From the NCBI GenBank assembly GCA_016705335.1, contig JADIYN010000008.1, positions 138,027 to 202,026 on the forward strand: a DNA stretch of 64,000 nucleotides. Direction: 5' to 3'. The translations under genes were made by a program, and so were the position numbers. Source of the DNA: Draconibacterium sp. (lineage in GTDB: Bacteria > Bacteroidota > Bacteroidia > Bacteroidales > Prolixibacteraceae). The notes under the pieces are model-generated. The model saw only the letters and a program-made list of their open reading frames with translations. It made no database searches and was not told the origin of the DNA. Shown piece by piece: positions 40,833 to 50,804 of this stretch. Position 1 is the stretch's first letter, and every line of letters starts with the position of its first letter.

Positions 40833-42188
40833 ATGGAAAGAAGAAAATTTATTAAAGGCTTAACTGTCGCATCAACCGGGGCGGTAATTACTGTTCCTTT
40901 GATTCAGCCATCCTGGGCGAATTCGCCAAACGAAACTATAAATATTGCGGTTACCGGAATCCGAAGCAGGGGGAAAGATCATATTCGTGCACTCGCAAAA
41001 ATACCTAACGTAAATATTGTTGCAATTTGCGATATCGATCAGCGCCAGTTGCCTGAAGCTGTGGCCTTTGTTGAAAAACTTACAGGAAAAAAACCTGAAA
41101 CAGAGACAGATTTCAGAAAACTGATTGAAAGAAAAGATATTGACGCGGTTTCACTGGCCACTCCAAATCACTGGCATGCGCTGCAAACCATTTGGGCTTG
41201 CCAGGCTGGAAAAGATGTTTATGTTGAAAAGCCGGTTTCGCATACAATTGAAGAGGGGCGAAAAATGGTTGAAGCAGCCCGTAAATACAACCGGGTTGTG
41301 CAGACAGGAACTCAGGCACGAAGCCACACCGCGACTATAAAGGCCATGAAATTTATGAACGATGATGGCTTGGGTAAAATATTCATGGCCCGCGGACTTT
41401 GTCTGAAACCGCGCGGTAGTATTGGTCATGTAAAAAACAGTGAAATTCCGGAAGGCGTTGACTGGAACACTTTTCTTGGTCCGGCACCGTATCGTCCGTT
41501 TAACGAAAATCGTTTTCACTATAAATGGCACTGGTTCTGGGACACAGGTTGCGGTGACCTTGGAAACCAGGGAATCCATCAAGCCGACATTGCCCGCTGG
41601 GCACTTGGAAAATTAACGCATCCAGTCAGAATTAAAGGAACGGGTAATTTTTTTATATGGGATTCGGATCAGGAAACACCAAATATGCAGCAACTTGAAT
41701 TTGAATATGAAGATGGTTCGATTCTGCAATTCGAAGTGCGTGGTTTGGGCACAAATGAAGAAGCCGGAATCAGAATCGGAGATTTGATTTATGGTTCGAA
41801 AGGTTGGATGAGTATCGATAATGAAGACGTTGGTAATGCCAAAGTTTTCCAAAGTGACATCAAAATTCAACCCGATGGATTTTCTTCTTACAAAGAAAAC
41901 GCCGGCCCTGTTTTCGCAAGCGATGATCCGGCAACTGCCAATTCCAATGTAAATCATTTTACCAATTTTCTGGATTGTGTAAGAACAAGGAACTGGCAAA
42001 ACCTTAATGCTGATATCATGGAAGGGCATTTATCAACCTCGCTTTGTCATTTGGGAAATATTGCAACACGTTTAAAAAGATCGCTGAATTTTAATCCGAA
42101 TGCTGAACAGTTTGTGAACGATCCGGAAGCTGATTCCTACTTGACCAAAATGTACAGGGCACCGTTTTTATTACCTGAAAAAGTTTAA
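40833..42188 (+). CDS. Tat-exported Gfo/Idh/MocA oxidoreductase
   Basis: 451 residues, intact. A Tat signal opens the protein (MERRKFIKGLTVASTGAVI), so it is folded with its nucleotide before export. Rossmann part INIAVTGIRSRGKDHIRALA; family signature VEKPVSHTIEEGRKMVEAA; the C-terminal domain has GVDWNTFLGPAPYRPFNEN and WFWDTGCGDLGNQGIHQ, typical of the exported Bacteroidota branch. Members of this branch are thought to oxidise or rearrange glycosides in the periplasm, for example at C3, with tightly bound NAD. It stands alone, followed by a 17-T run and the DUF2231 gene. Confidence 0.85.
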   Translation: MERRKFIKGLTVASTGAVITVPLIQPSWANSPNETINIAVTGIRSRGKDHIRALAKIPNVNIVAICDIDQRQLPEAVAFVEKLTGKKPETETDFRKLIERKDIDAVSLATPNHWHALQTIWACQAGKDVYVEKPVSHTIEEGRKMVEAARKYNRVVQTGTQARSHTATIKAMKFMNDDGLGKIFMARGLCLKPRGSIGHVKNSEIPEGVDWNTFLGPAPYRPFNENRFHYKWHWFWDTGCGDLGNQGIHQADIARWALGKLTHPVRIKGTGNFFIWDSDQETPNMQQLEFEYEDGSILQFEVRGLGTNEEAGIRIGDLIYGSKGWMSIDNEDVGNAKVFQSDIKIQPDGFSSYKENAGPVFASDDPATANSNVNHFTNFLDCVRTRNWQNLNADIMEGHLSTSLCHLGNIATRLKRSLNFNPNAEQFVNDPEADSYLTKMYRAPFLLPEKV

Positions 42189-42198
42189 CCTTTTTTCC

Positions 42199-42215
42199 TT
42201 TTTTTTTTTTTTTTT
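42199..42215 (+). repeat. 17-T homopolymer
   Basis: CCTT followed by T up to 17 in a row, 11 bases after the oxidoreductase stop. No stem precedes it, so it is not a standard terminator; its length may be unreliable. Confidence 0.5.
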
Positions 42216-42277
42216 GTGATTAACGAACTGCCTAATGATTTGACCAATTACAGATTTTCAATCAGTTTAAAACAAAC

Positions 42278-42285
42278 TATATTTG
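42278..42285 (+). promoter_or_regulatory. -7 element for the DUF2231 gene
   Basis: TATATTTG (TAnnTTTG) 21 bases before the ATG at 42307. The earlier TTG start at 42283 falls within it and is therefore rejected. Confidence 0.4.
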
Positions 42286-42306
42286 GCAAAAAGTAATTCT
42301 AGTGTA

Positions 42307-42732
42307 ATGTTTTCTATTGATCATGTTCATCCGATGATAGTGCATTTCCCAATTGCATTAATTTACATCGGGTTTTTGTGTGAGTTAATCTATCTTTTGT
42401 TCCGGAAAGAAACGCTGTTTTCAGAAGCCGGATTCTGGCTTTTGTGTGTTGGGGCAATAACTGCTGCAGCGGCCTATGCAAGCGGTGCTTTACTTACAAA
42501 AGAACTTTATGGAGCAGCCGGAGCTGTTCAAAGTTCACATGAGACTTTTGCCGAAATTACCACGATTTCTGCTTTGGTTGGAGCTGCATTCAAAATCTAT
42601 TTAAAAACCGAAAAAAAGGAAGATGGCAACTTAAAATGGATTGCATTAGCAATTTATCTTTTCACAGTTGTTACTGTAAGTATTACAGGCTATTATGGTG
42701 GCGTTCTTGTTTATGATTATCTGATAAAATAA
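42307..42732 (+). CDS. DUF2231-family membrane protein
   Basis: 141 residues, four predicted membrane helices. The N-terminus DHVHPMIVHFPIALIYIGFL is the hallmark of DUF2231, with conserved His in HPMIVHFP that may bind a metal or haem. Remaining helices are at about 45-65, 75-95 and 115-138 (VSITGYYGGVLVYDYLIK). The function of the family is unknown; members often sit beside haem or redox proteins, but none is adjacent here. Start chosen at ATG 42307 because of the promoter position. Convergent with the SGNH hydrolase gene. Confidence 0.8.
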   Translation: MFSIDHVHPMIVHFPIALIYIGFLCELIYLLFRKETLFSEAGFWLLCVGAITAAAAYASGALLTKELYGAAGAVQSSHETFAEITTISALVGAAFKIYLKTEKKEDGNLKWIALAIYLFTVVTVSITGYYGGVLVYDYLIK

Positions 42733-42797
42733 TTTCAACTATTCAATTATTTGGCGTTCAATCTTTTCATTTTTAATGTTTTTTGCCTGAAACAGTT

Positions 42798-43568
42798 TTA
42801 AAACGAAATTCTTTTCTGAACCTGTTCAAGCCATTCTCTGGCCATGAGTTCGTGACCGGCAACAGTTGGATGAACTCCATCCCAAATCCAGTAATCAGCC
42901 GGCGCCTTTTCGCAGGCTGAATCAAAAACTTCCTGAAAACCCACAAAAATTGTGTTGTAACGATTTGCAAGTTTTCGAACAATCGCCTGGCGTTGAATAA
43001 CATCTGAATGGTATTCTTCCCATTTATCCTTTAACCGTCCAACTTTCAGAATAAAAGGTTCGCACAGCACAAACAGAATTTCGGGGAATTTTGCTAATGT
43101 TTGCTCAAGCAATTCAATATACACTTCTTCGTATTTAATGACAGAGATGACAGGTTCTCTTTGCAGAACTAAAGAGACAGTTTCATTGATTCCAACCAGG
43201 ATGCTTAACACATCCGGTTTTAGATTAAGTGTATCTTTTTCCCAGCGATCAGCTAAATTAGTTACCTTATTTCCACTTATTCCGCGGTTATAAAAATGAT
43301 ATGCTTTTTCAGGATAATCAGCTCCTACCCTGCTGGCAATGCTGAATGCATAACCATGCCCCATAATGTGATTGGGATCTTCGTTTCTTCCCCTGTTTCC
43401 GTCGGTAATGGAATCTCCCTGGAAAAGAATTACTGCACCTTCCTTTACCTTTGTAACACTTGATTCATTAATAATTGACGCAAAAGATTCTACCGGTGGC
43501 AAACAAAATGCAGCCATTCCGCCCAAAGTTGTCCTTCTTATAAAATTTCGGCGTGAATTATTTTCCAT
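42798..43568 (-). CDS. Exported SGNH/GDSL hydrolase
   Basis: 256 residues, intact. A signal with a twin-arginine-like start (MENNSRRNFIRRTTLGG) precedes an SGNH esterase: block I LFQGDSITDG with the catalytic Ser, block II GISGNKV, block III VGINE (Asn), and block V WDGVHPTVAGH with the Asp-His pair. Enzymes of this kind remove acetyl groups from polysaccharides. It lies 62 bases after the GH95 gene on the same strand, so a deacetylase helping GH95 is likely. The open frame extends upstream to 43619 without support; the ATG at 43568 gives the signal peptide. Confidence 0.85.
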   Translation of the reverse strand: MENNSRRNFIRRTTLGGMAAFCLPPVESFASIINESSVTKVKEGAVILFQGDSITDGNRGRNEDPNHIMGHGYAFSIASRVGADYPEKAYHFYNRGISGNKVTNLADRWEKDTLNLKPDVLSILVGINETVSLVLQREPVISVIKYEEVYIELLEQTLAKFPEILFVLCEPFILKVGRLKDKWEEYHSDVIQRQAIVRKLANRYNTIFVGFQEVFDSACEKAPADYWIWDGVHPTVAGHELMAREWLEQVQKRISF

Positions 43569-43630
43569 GTTATGTCTGTTTTTATTATTTGTACAACAGT
43601 TTTTGTTCTTACAAAGCAATCAGTTAATTT

Positions 43631-46024
43631 TTAAAACTTTAATTCCTTTGTTTTCCCTTTTTCAATTTTCAAATCATACGTTTTTCCATCATAGATTACT
43701 TTACAAGGATTTCCTGCTTTGCTCAGGATTTTTGCCGATTTTAATTTTCCCTATTCCCATTCCATGGCAATCTCAAAACCACCTCTGGCACAAATACCGT
43801 TTACCGAGCCAACTTCCCAGACATCAGGAAGTGCGGGCATTAAACGTATTTCGGTTTCTGACGATTGAACAAGCATTTCGGCAAAAGCAGCCGCACCACC
43901 AAAATTACCGTCGATTTGGAATGGCGGGTGCGCATCGAAAAGATTGGGGTAAGTTCCGCCGCCGTTTGACATGTTTGTTCGCACTCCGTCGGGATCGACA
44001 TATTTTAGTAGTGTTCGGATCATTTTGTAAGCGTGGTTTCCGTCGCCCAGTCGCGCCCAAAGATTTATTCTCCAGCCTTTTGACCATCCTGTTGTTTCAT
44101 CGCCTTTTATTTCGAGTGTTTTTTTACAGGCTGCGGCTAAATCAGGCGTTGTAACCGGTGTAATTGAGTGCCCCGGATAAAGCCCGAACAAGTGGGTTTG
44201 ATGGCGATGTTGTGGTTCGGCATCTTCCCAGTCATAATACCATTCCTGCAAATTTCCTTTTTTGCCTATTTGGTAGGGGTGCAAACGGGCAAGCGCATTT
44301 TCTATATTCCTTCGCAAATCGGTATCGGTATCCAATACTTTTGAAGCATCGATAAATTATTGAAAACAATCACGAATCATAGCCAAATCACAGGTAGCAC
44401 CATACAATGTTGCCCCTCCGTAACCTTCAGAATTTATATATCTGTTTTCAGGTGAAGTTGAAGGCGAAGTAATCAGTTTCCCGTTTTTATCTTCAACAAG
44501 CCAGCCCAGACAAAATTCAGCAGAACCTTTTAGAAGTTTATAACCCTCGGTTTTCAGCCATTCTTTATCTTGTGTAAAAGTGTAATGTTCCCACAAATGT
44601 GTACTCAACCACGGTCCGCCCATGTACCAGTTTGCCCACACCGGATCGCCGTTGCCAAAATTCCCAACGGGGTTGCTCATTGCCCAGATATCGGAATTGT
44701 GGCAGGCTGTCCAGCCATTTTCAACCCCAAAAAAAGTTTTGGCCGTAATTTCTCCGGTTTCTGCAATATTTTTTATAAACGAAAGCATGGATTGATGCAT
44801 TTCGCTCAGGTTTGTATTTTCTGCCAGCCAGTAATTTTCTTCGGCGTTTATGTTTGTTGTGTAGTTACTGCTCCATGGCGGGCGGATGTATGGATTCCAG
44901 ATTCCCTGTAAATTGGCCGGAACACCGGGAGTTCGCGAACTGCTAATGAGTAAATACCGTCCAAACTGAAAATACAGGATTTCGAGGTTTTTGTCTTCTT
45001 TCCCTTCTGCATATCGTTTTAAACGTTCGTTGGTCGGGAGGTCGGGAGCAGTAGTTTCTCCAAGATTCAATTCAACCCTTTTATAAAACTGCTGATAATC
45101 GGCAAGGTGCGCACTTTTTAATTGCGCGAATTTTTTGGTTGAAGCATTCGTTAACTGTTCCTGTGCAATCGCCAGGTTATCCAAACCTTCGGTAACCGGA
45201 TTTTTATTGAACCCGTTAAAACTTGTTGCAATTGAAACCAGAATAACAGCTTCGGTAGCATTTTTTACGCCCAAAGAATTTTCAGTTTGAACCACTTCCC
45301 CATCCGTTTTTTGGATTGAAACCAACGAACTGAATCGTGTTCCTTTATCTTCGACAAAAACTACTGCATTTTCTCGGTTGCCCACATAGCTGGGGAGTGC
45401 GGACAAAGGAGCGTAACCGCTCGCTACAAGGTCCCTTTCGCTTACTTCAACTTTGTATTTTAAAAGACTTTCAAACCTGATATCGAATTCGAGTTTCCCT
45501 TTTTTATCGCTTGTTAACCTGATGACAAAAACCTTATCGGGGTGCGATACAAAATATTCACGGGTATATTTTACGCCGTTTAATTCGTATTTAACCGTTG
45601 AAACCGCATCGGCAATGTTAAGTTCACGATAATAATTCTGCGGTTTTCCTTCGGTTTTAAAATCAAGAAACATTGTTCCAAGCGGCGCGTAAGATTCTGA
45701 AAATTTACCCTGAACTTTTTTCTGCAATTCATCAGCAAGTTTATAATCTTCGTTTTTTAGCGCTTCCCTGATTGCCGGAATATTTTTATATGCTTCCGGG
45801 TTCATATTCGGGTCAACCGGTTCGCCCGACCAAAGAGTTGCATCGTTCAGGTAAATTTTATCCGATTCAACACCACCAAAAACCGAGGCTCCGACTTTGC
45901 CGTTTCCAAGTACCAGACTTTCCTCAAAATATTGCGCCGGCTGGTTGTACCAAAGTTTATCAGACGATTGTGAAAATACTGGAAAACTATATAGGCCCAG
46001 CAGAATAATAAATAGGTTTTTCAT
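43631..46024 (-). CDS. Second GH95 glycoside hydrolase (two in-phase stops)
   Basis: About 797 residues if read through. Signal peptide (SFPVFSQ), N-terminal sandwich (KLWYNQPAQYFEESLVLGNG), and active-site elements NINAEENYWLAE, ITSPSTSPEN (general acid Glu) and HPPFQIDGNFGG. The frame is stopped by TAA near 44354 and TAG near 43751, yet the phase stays the same. At the first, an extra T and a missing T would give DCFNNFIDASKVLDTD, so paired homopolymer errors are likely. The second (MEWE-stop-GKLKSAKIL) needs a base change. The rest of the C-terminus ends at 43631. It differs from the lipoprotein GH95 at 28638 and may cleave another L-sugar. Operon with the SGNH hydrolase. Confidence 0.8.
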
Positions 46025-46158
46025 TGATTTAGTATTTTAACTTTTTACAAAAATAGTAAAGTATTGTATTAATTCAGGAACACCTGAAATTTCTAAATTT
46101 ATTCCAATCCCATTTCAAAAACCAACCGTTTATCAGTATTTTTTTCATCTCAAACATT

Positions 46159-46166
46159 TAAGTTTG
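46159..46166 (+). promoter_or_regulatory. -7 element for the M3 peptidase
   Basis: TAAGTTTG (TAnnTTTG) ending 25 bases before the GTG at 46192. The TTG at 46171 would be at or before the expected transcript start, supporting the GTG as start. Confidence 0.4.
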
Positions 46167-46191
46167 CGCCTTGAAATTAAAATTTAATAAA

Positions 46192-48304
46192 GTGAAAAAA
46201 CTATTTTATTTAACTGTTGTTGCAGGTATCATAATTTCATGCAACAAATCAACAAAAACAATAGAGGTAATGAACCCATTTTTTGAAACTTACACGGCAC
46301 CCTTCGAGGTTCCGCCATTCGACAAAATTCTGAATGCACACTATTTACCTGCATTTCAGGAAGGAATGAAACAACACAATACCGAAATTGAGCAAATCGC
46401 ATCGAACCCGGCTGCACCTGATTTTGCAAATACAATTGAAGTACTCGACCGTAGTGGAGATTTGCTGACAAGAGTTTCAGCCGTATTCTTCAATGTGAAG
46501 GAAGCCGCCACAAACGATTCGATTAACGCTATTGCAGAAGAAGTTGCCCCGCTGCTTTCGCAACATCGTGATGCTATTTTGCTGAACGAAAGCCTTTTTG
46601 CAAGAGTGAAAGCGGTTTATGATCAAAAAGAAAGTTTGCAGCTCAATGGCGAACAGGCCCGACTGCTTGAAGAAACTTTTAAGAAATTCGTAAGAGGAGG
46701 AGCAAATCTTCAGGAAGATAAAAAAGAGGAATTGAAAAAAGTGAACGAGCAACTCGCAATGCTTGAATTGAAATTCGACAAAAACCTTTTAGCCGAAACA
46801 AACAGTTTCAAGCTTGTAATCGACAATGAAAGCGATTTGGCAGGATTGCCCGAAAATGTGATCGGAGCTGCTGCTGAGCAGGCCAAAGCCGATGGAATGG
46901 AAGGCAAATGGATTTTCACACTGCAAAAACCGAGTTGGATTCCTTTCGTTACTTATTCCGAAAAACGTGAACTTCGCGAAAAAATATATAAAGCCATTTA
47001 CAATCGTTGTAACAACGACAACGAGTTTGACAATAAAGCAGTTATCAACCAGTTTGTAAACCTGCGTTTGCAGAAAGCCAATATTCTTGGTTACGAAAGC
47101 TGGTCGGCATATGTACTTGATGACAACATGGCAAAAAAACCTGAAAATGTGTATGCTTTATTGCAGAAAATCTTCGATCCGGCAATTAAACGTGCTAAAG
47201 AAGAAGTTGCCGATATGCAGAAAATGGTTGACAAAGAAGGCGGGAATTTCAAAATAGAAAGCTGGGACTGGTGGTTTTATGCTGAAAAAGTGCGCAAAGA
47301 AAAATTTGATCTCGACGAAGAACAACTTCGCCCTTATTTCGAGCTTACAAATGTTCGTGATGGTGCATTTGCTGTAGCAACCAAACTTTATGGATTGACA
47401 TTTACTCAATTGGAAAACATGCCGCTTTATCATCCTGAATGCCAGGTTTTTGAAGTAAAAGATGCTGACGGTTCGGAAATTGGGGTGATTTACGTTGACT
47501 TTTTCCGCGCGATTCAAAAAAAGGCGGTGCCTGGATGAATAATTATCGCGAACAATATACAACCGCCGACGGCAAAAGTGTACGCCCAGTTGTTTCGCTC
47601 ACCTGCAACTTTTCGAAACCTGTTGGCGATAAACCTGCACTTTTGAGTTTTGATGAAGTTGAGACTTTTTTCCATGAATTTGGACACGGATTACATGGCC
47701 TTTTATCGCAATGTACTTATGTTAGTATTGCCGGAACCAATGTTTCGCGTGACTTTGTTGAACTTCCATCGCAAATTATGGAGCATTGGGCTGCCGAACC
47801 CGAAGTGTTGAAAATGTATGCAAAACATTATCAAACCGGCGAAGTTATCCCACAGGAACTGATCGATAAAATGGACAAAGCCGGAAAATTCAACCAGGGT
47901 TTTGTTACTTCTGAATTTATTGCAGCTGCTTTCCTTGATATGGATTTTCACACAATTACAAATCAGGGTGACATTGATGTGAATGCCTTTGAAAAAACAG
48001 CTTTGGATAAGTTAGGTTTGATAAAGGAAATTATTCCACGTTATCGCCCGACTTATTTTGCACATGCATTTTCCTGGGGTTATTCAAGTGGTTATTATGC
48101 ATATACATGGGCCGAAGTACTTGATGCCGACGCTTTTAATGCATATAAGGAAACCGGCGATATTTTTAACCAGGATGTAGCCAAATCATTCAGAAAAATA
48201 TTCTTGAACGCGGGAACAGTGATGAACCAATGAAACTCTACATGAATTTCCGTGGTAAAGAACCGGGCATTGAACCGCTGCTAAAAAACAGGGGGTTGTT
48301 ATAA
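46192..48304 (+). CDS. M3-family oligopeptidase, lipoprotein (two frameshifts)
   Basis: About 704 residues when repaired. A zinc metallopeptidase of the peptidyl-dipeptidase Dcp / oligopeptidase A type, with HEFGHGLHGLL holding the HExxH zinc site and the third ligand Glu further on (FVELPSQIMEHW). The signal sequence reads KKLFYLTVVAGIIISC, a lipobox, so it is exported and lipidated. Breaks: a lost A near 47521 (AIQKK/GGAWMNNYREQY) and a lost A near 48212 (GTS/DEPMKLYMNFRGKEPG); the true end is TAA 48302-48304. It would shorten peptides for uptake; it has no clear link to the glycan genes. A terminator follows. Confidence 0.88.
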
Positions 48305-48333
48305 TAAAAAAGATTTAAGAATTAGATAGACAT

Positions 48334-48364
48334 AAAAAAAGGCTGAAAATTTCAGCCTTTTTTT
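48334..48364. terminator. Bidirectional intrinsic terminator
   Basis: GGCTGAAA (48341-48348) pairs with TTTCAGCC (48350-48357), flanked by seven A and seven T. It lies between the convergent M3 peptidase and the TIM-barrel gene and suits both. Confidence 0.8.
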
Positions 48365-48372
48365 ATGGTGTA

Positions 48373-49296
48373 TTACAACTCAAATGAATCTACTTCACGA
48401 TAAGCCTGAACCAATCTTTTTTCGCCTTCAATTCTTTCTCCAGAAATGCCATGTTCCATACCAAGAATACCTGTAAAACCTCTGTCGTAAATGTGTTTGA
48501 ACACATTTTTGTAGTTGATTTCCCCGGTAGTTGGTTCTTTTCGACCCGGGTTATCTCCAATTTGTATGTACCCAATTTCACTCCACGTAAGATCCATATT
48601 GGTAATAATATTTCCTTCATTTTTTTGCATATGGTAAATGTCATAAAGGATTTTGCAGGAAGGACTGTTTACTCCTTTACAAATCATGTAGGTTTGTTCC
48701 GAAGTCCGTAAATAGAGATCAGGGGAATCGGAAAGAGGTTCGAGCACCATTACCAAACCATGTGGTTCAAGGATTTCAGCGCCTCTGCGAAGAGCATCAA
48801 TAACATTTCCATCCTGAATGCCAATTGGCAATTTCCGCTCAAAACCACCGGGAACAACTGTCATCCATTTTGCATTAACACGTTTGGCTACGTCAACAGC
48901 TCTGCGGCAACCATCCAGAAAAATATCAATATATTCCTGTTTACCTGCAGCCAGCGTATTTGCCATGTTTCCACCTTTTTCAATAACAAAAACTCCCATT
49001 GTCATATTAAGGTCGGAAAGTGTTTTACCAATTTTTTCCTGTAATGCTATATCACGTCCCATCATCCCGTTGTCTTCAAAAGCAGTAAAACCCTGGTCGG
49101 CCATAAATTTTATCTGGTCTATCGGATCATCTCCTACACTATTTTTAAACATTCCCAAATGCGGGCCATACTTCAATTTGAATTTTGCTTCATTAGAAAC
49201 AACTGATTCTGCAGCTGAAACACTGTTAATTCCCGCCATTCCGGTAATTGCCAATCCGCTGATTGCAGCACTTCTTAGAAAATTTCTTCTTTCCAT
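48373..49296 (-). CDS. Tat-exported hydroxypyruvate-isomerase-like TIM barrel
   Basis: 307 residues, intact. The Tat signal MERRNFLRSAAISGLAITG precedes an AP-endonuclease-2 type TIM barrel. Metal-site candidates are the Glu of VMVLEPLSDSP, the Asp/His of YDIYHMQ and the Glu of ILGMEHG near the end. The overall plan is that of hydroxypyruvate isomerase (Hyi), but export argues for a sugar substrate in the periplasm rather than hydroxypyruvate. It is divergent from the oxidoreductase at 49483 across 186 bases, so the two may be controlled together. Confidence 0.8.
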   Translation of the reverse strand: MERRNFLRSAAISGLAITGMAGINSVSAAESVVSNEAKFKLKYGPHLGMFKNSVGDDPIDQIKFMADQGFTAFEDNGMMGRDIALQEKIGKTLSDLNMTMGVFVIEKGGNMANTLAAGKQEYIDIFLDGCRRAVDVAKRVNAKWMTVVPGGFERKLPIGIQDGNVIDALRRGAEILEPHGLVMVLEPLSDSPDLYLRTSEQTYMICKGVNSPSCKILYDIYHMQKNEGNIITNMDLTWSEIGYIQIGDNPGRKEPTTGEINYKNVFKHIYDRGFTGILGMEHGISGERIEGEKRLVQAYREVDSFEL

Positions 49297-49482
49297 GGTT
49301 CTGTTGGTTTTAAGTATTTATTTTATTAATGGGCTAATTTAATGAAATGTTGCTGAACTTCGTTTCAGGGAAACAAACTTCTTTTTAAATTCTTTCAAAG
49401 GTTCTGTAAACGACTTTTGTTTCCTATCAAAAGAGTTCTTAATTTTATCGGCACGATTTCTAAATCAACTAAAATTAAAAAT

Positions 49483-50643
49483 ATGCACAGAAAACTTCGT
49501 ATGGGAATGGTCGGTGGAGGAACCGATGCTTTTATTGGTGCGGTGCACCGCCTGGCAGCTTTAATGGACAACCAGATTGAACTGGTTTGCGGCTGTTTCA
49601 GTATCAACCCTGAAATTTCAAAATCTTCGGGAAAACTCTATTTTATTCCTGAAAACCGTGTTTATGAAACCTATCAGGAAATGTTTGAAAAAGAATCAAA
49701 ACTTCCTGATGGCGATCGGATGGACTTTGTTTCCATTGTAACACCAAATTTTGTTCATTTCGATCCGGCAATGATGGCTCTGGATAAAGGTTTTAATGTG
49801 GTACTCGACAAACCTATGACTTTTACTTTGAATGAAGCAATCAAACTAAAAGAGAAAATTGCCGAAACGGGTTTAACGTTTGCGCTGACACATACCTACT
49901 CCGGTTATCCGGCGGTAAAACACGGCAAACAAATGATTGCCGATGGCAAACTTGGCAAAATCCGTAAAGTATTTGTTGAATATCCGCAAGGATGGCTTTC
50001 CTCGAAACTGGAAGATACAGGAAATCCACAGGCATCATGGCGAACCGATCCAAAACGGTCGGGAAAGGCGGGTTGCATGGGCGACATTGGTACTCATGCC
50101 CATCATTTGGTAGAATACATGACCGGTTTGAAAGTTACCGAATTGTGTGCCGAACTAAACATATTTGTTCCAAACCGATTACTCGATGATGATGGTGCGG
50201 CACTGCTTCGTTTCGATAATGGCGCAAAGGGAGTTTTAATGGCAACCCAAATTGCGGCAGGCGAAGAAAATGCAATCCGTATTCGCATTTACGGCGATAA
50301 AGGTGGCCTTGACTGGGAACAAATGGAACCAAATACATTAAGAGTTAAATGGCTCGGCCAGCCAATGCAGGTTTTACGTGTTGGCACCAGCCTAGACAGT
50401 GCGATTGCGGCACACAACACACGGGTTCCGGGTGGTCACCCTGAAGGATATCTTGAAGCTTTTGCCAATATTTACCGCAATTTCTCATTAACTGTCAGAG
50501 CTAAAGCAAACGGCGAAACACCAACACCCGAAATGCTCGATTTCCCGGGCGTTGAGGACGGAATCAGAGGAATGCAGTTTATCGACACAGTGGTTAAAGC
50601 CGGATATGATGATGAAATGAAATGGGTAAAATTTGGGGAATAA
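49483..50643 (+). CDS. Gfo/Idh/MocA oxidoreductase, cytoplasmic
   Basis: 386 residues, intact. No signal peptide: the start ATG 49483 gives MHRKLRMGMVGGGTDAFIGA with the dinucleotide-binding glycines. The family signature reads VVLDKPMTFTLNEAIKL, with Asp in place of the usual Glu before the conserved Lys. Later ALTHTYSGYPAVKHGKQMIA and GCMGDIGTHAHHLVEYM belong to the substrate domain. It heads a plus-strand group with the TIM barrel at 50805 and the exported oxidoreductase at 51806, separated from them by a repeat-bearing gap of 161 bases. Confidence 0.85.
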   Translation: MHRKLRMGMVGGGTDAFIGAVHRLAALMDNQIELVCGCFSINPEISKSSGKLYFIPENRVYETYQEMFEKESKLPDGDRMDFVSIVTPNFVHFDPAMMALDKGFNVVLDKPMTFTLNEAIKLKEKIAETGLTFALTHTYSGYPAVKHGKQMIADGKLGKIRKVFVEYPQGWLSSKLEDTGNPQASWRTDPKRSGKAGCMGDIGTHAHHLVEYMTGLKVTELCAELNIFVPNRLLDDDGAALLRFDNGAKGVLMATQIAAGEENAIRIRIYGDKGGLDWEQMEPNTLRVKWLGQPMQVLRVGTSLDSAIAAHNTRVPGGHPEGYLEAFANIYRNFSLTVRAKANGETPTPEMLDFPGVEDGIRGMQFIDTVVKAGYDDEMKWVKFGE

Positions 50644-50656
50644 AAGCCCCCTCTAA

Positions 50657-50672
50657 CTCCCCCGAAGGGGGA
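50657..50672. repeat. GC-rich palindrome
   Basis: CTCCCCC GAA GGGGGAG, immediately after the oxidoreductase stop (50643). Same design as the element at 32203. Confidence 0.5.
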
Positions 50673-50752
50673 GAATCTTGAGAAAGTGGCTTTGAGTCAA
50701 TATCTCAAATTAAAATAAACAATTATGTAAATAACAATTGTCAATTCTTACT

Positions 50753-50773
50753 CCCCTCTCCTTTGGAGAGGGG
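50753..50773. repeat. GC-rich palindrome with extended flank
   Basis: CCCCTCTCC TTT GGAGAGGGG, followed by CTGGGGGAGAGGC. Together with 50657 it frames the 161-base gap; both look like dispersed Bacteroidota repeat elements and could also form transcript hairpins. Confidence 0.5.
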
Positions 50774-50804
50774 CTGGGGGAGAGGCTTTTTAAACTAAAA
50801 TATT

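Noticed and set aside
42199..42215. Poly-T as terminator of the 40833 gene
   Set aside because: No stem precedes the run.
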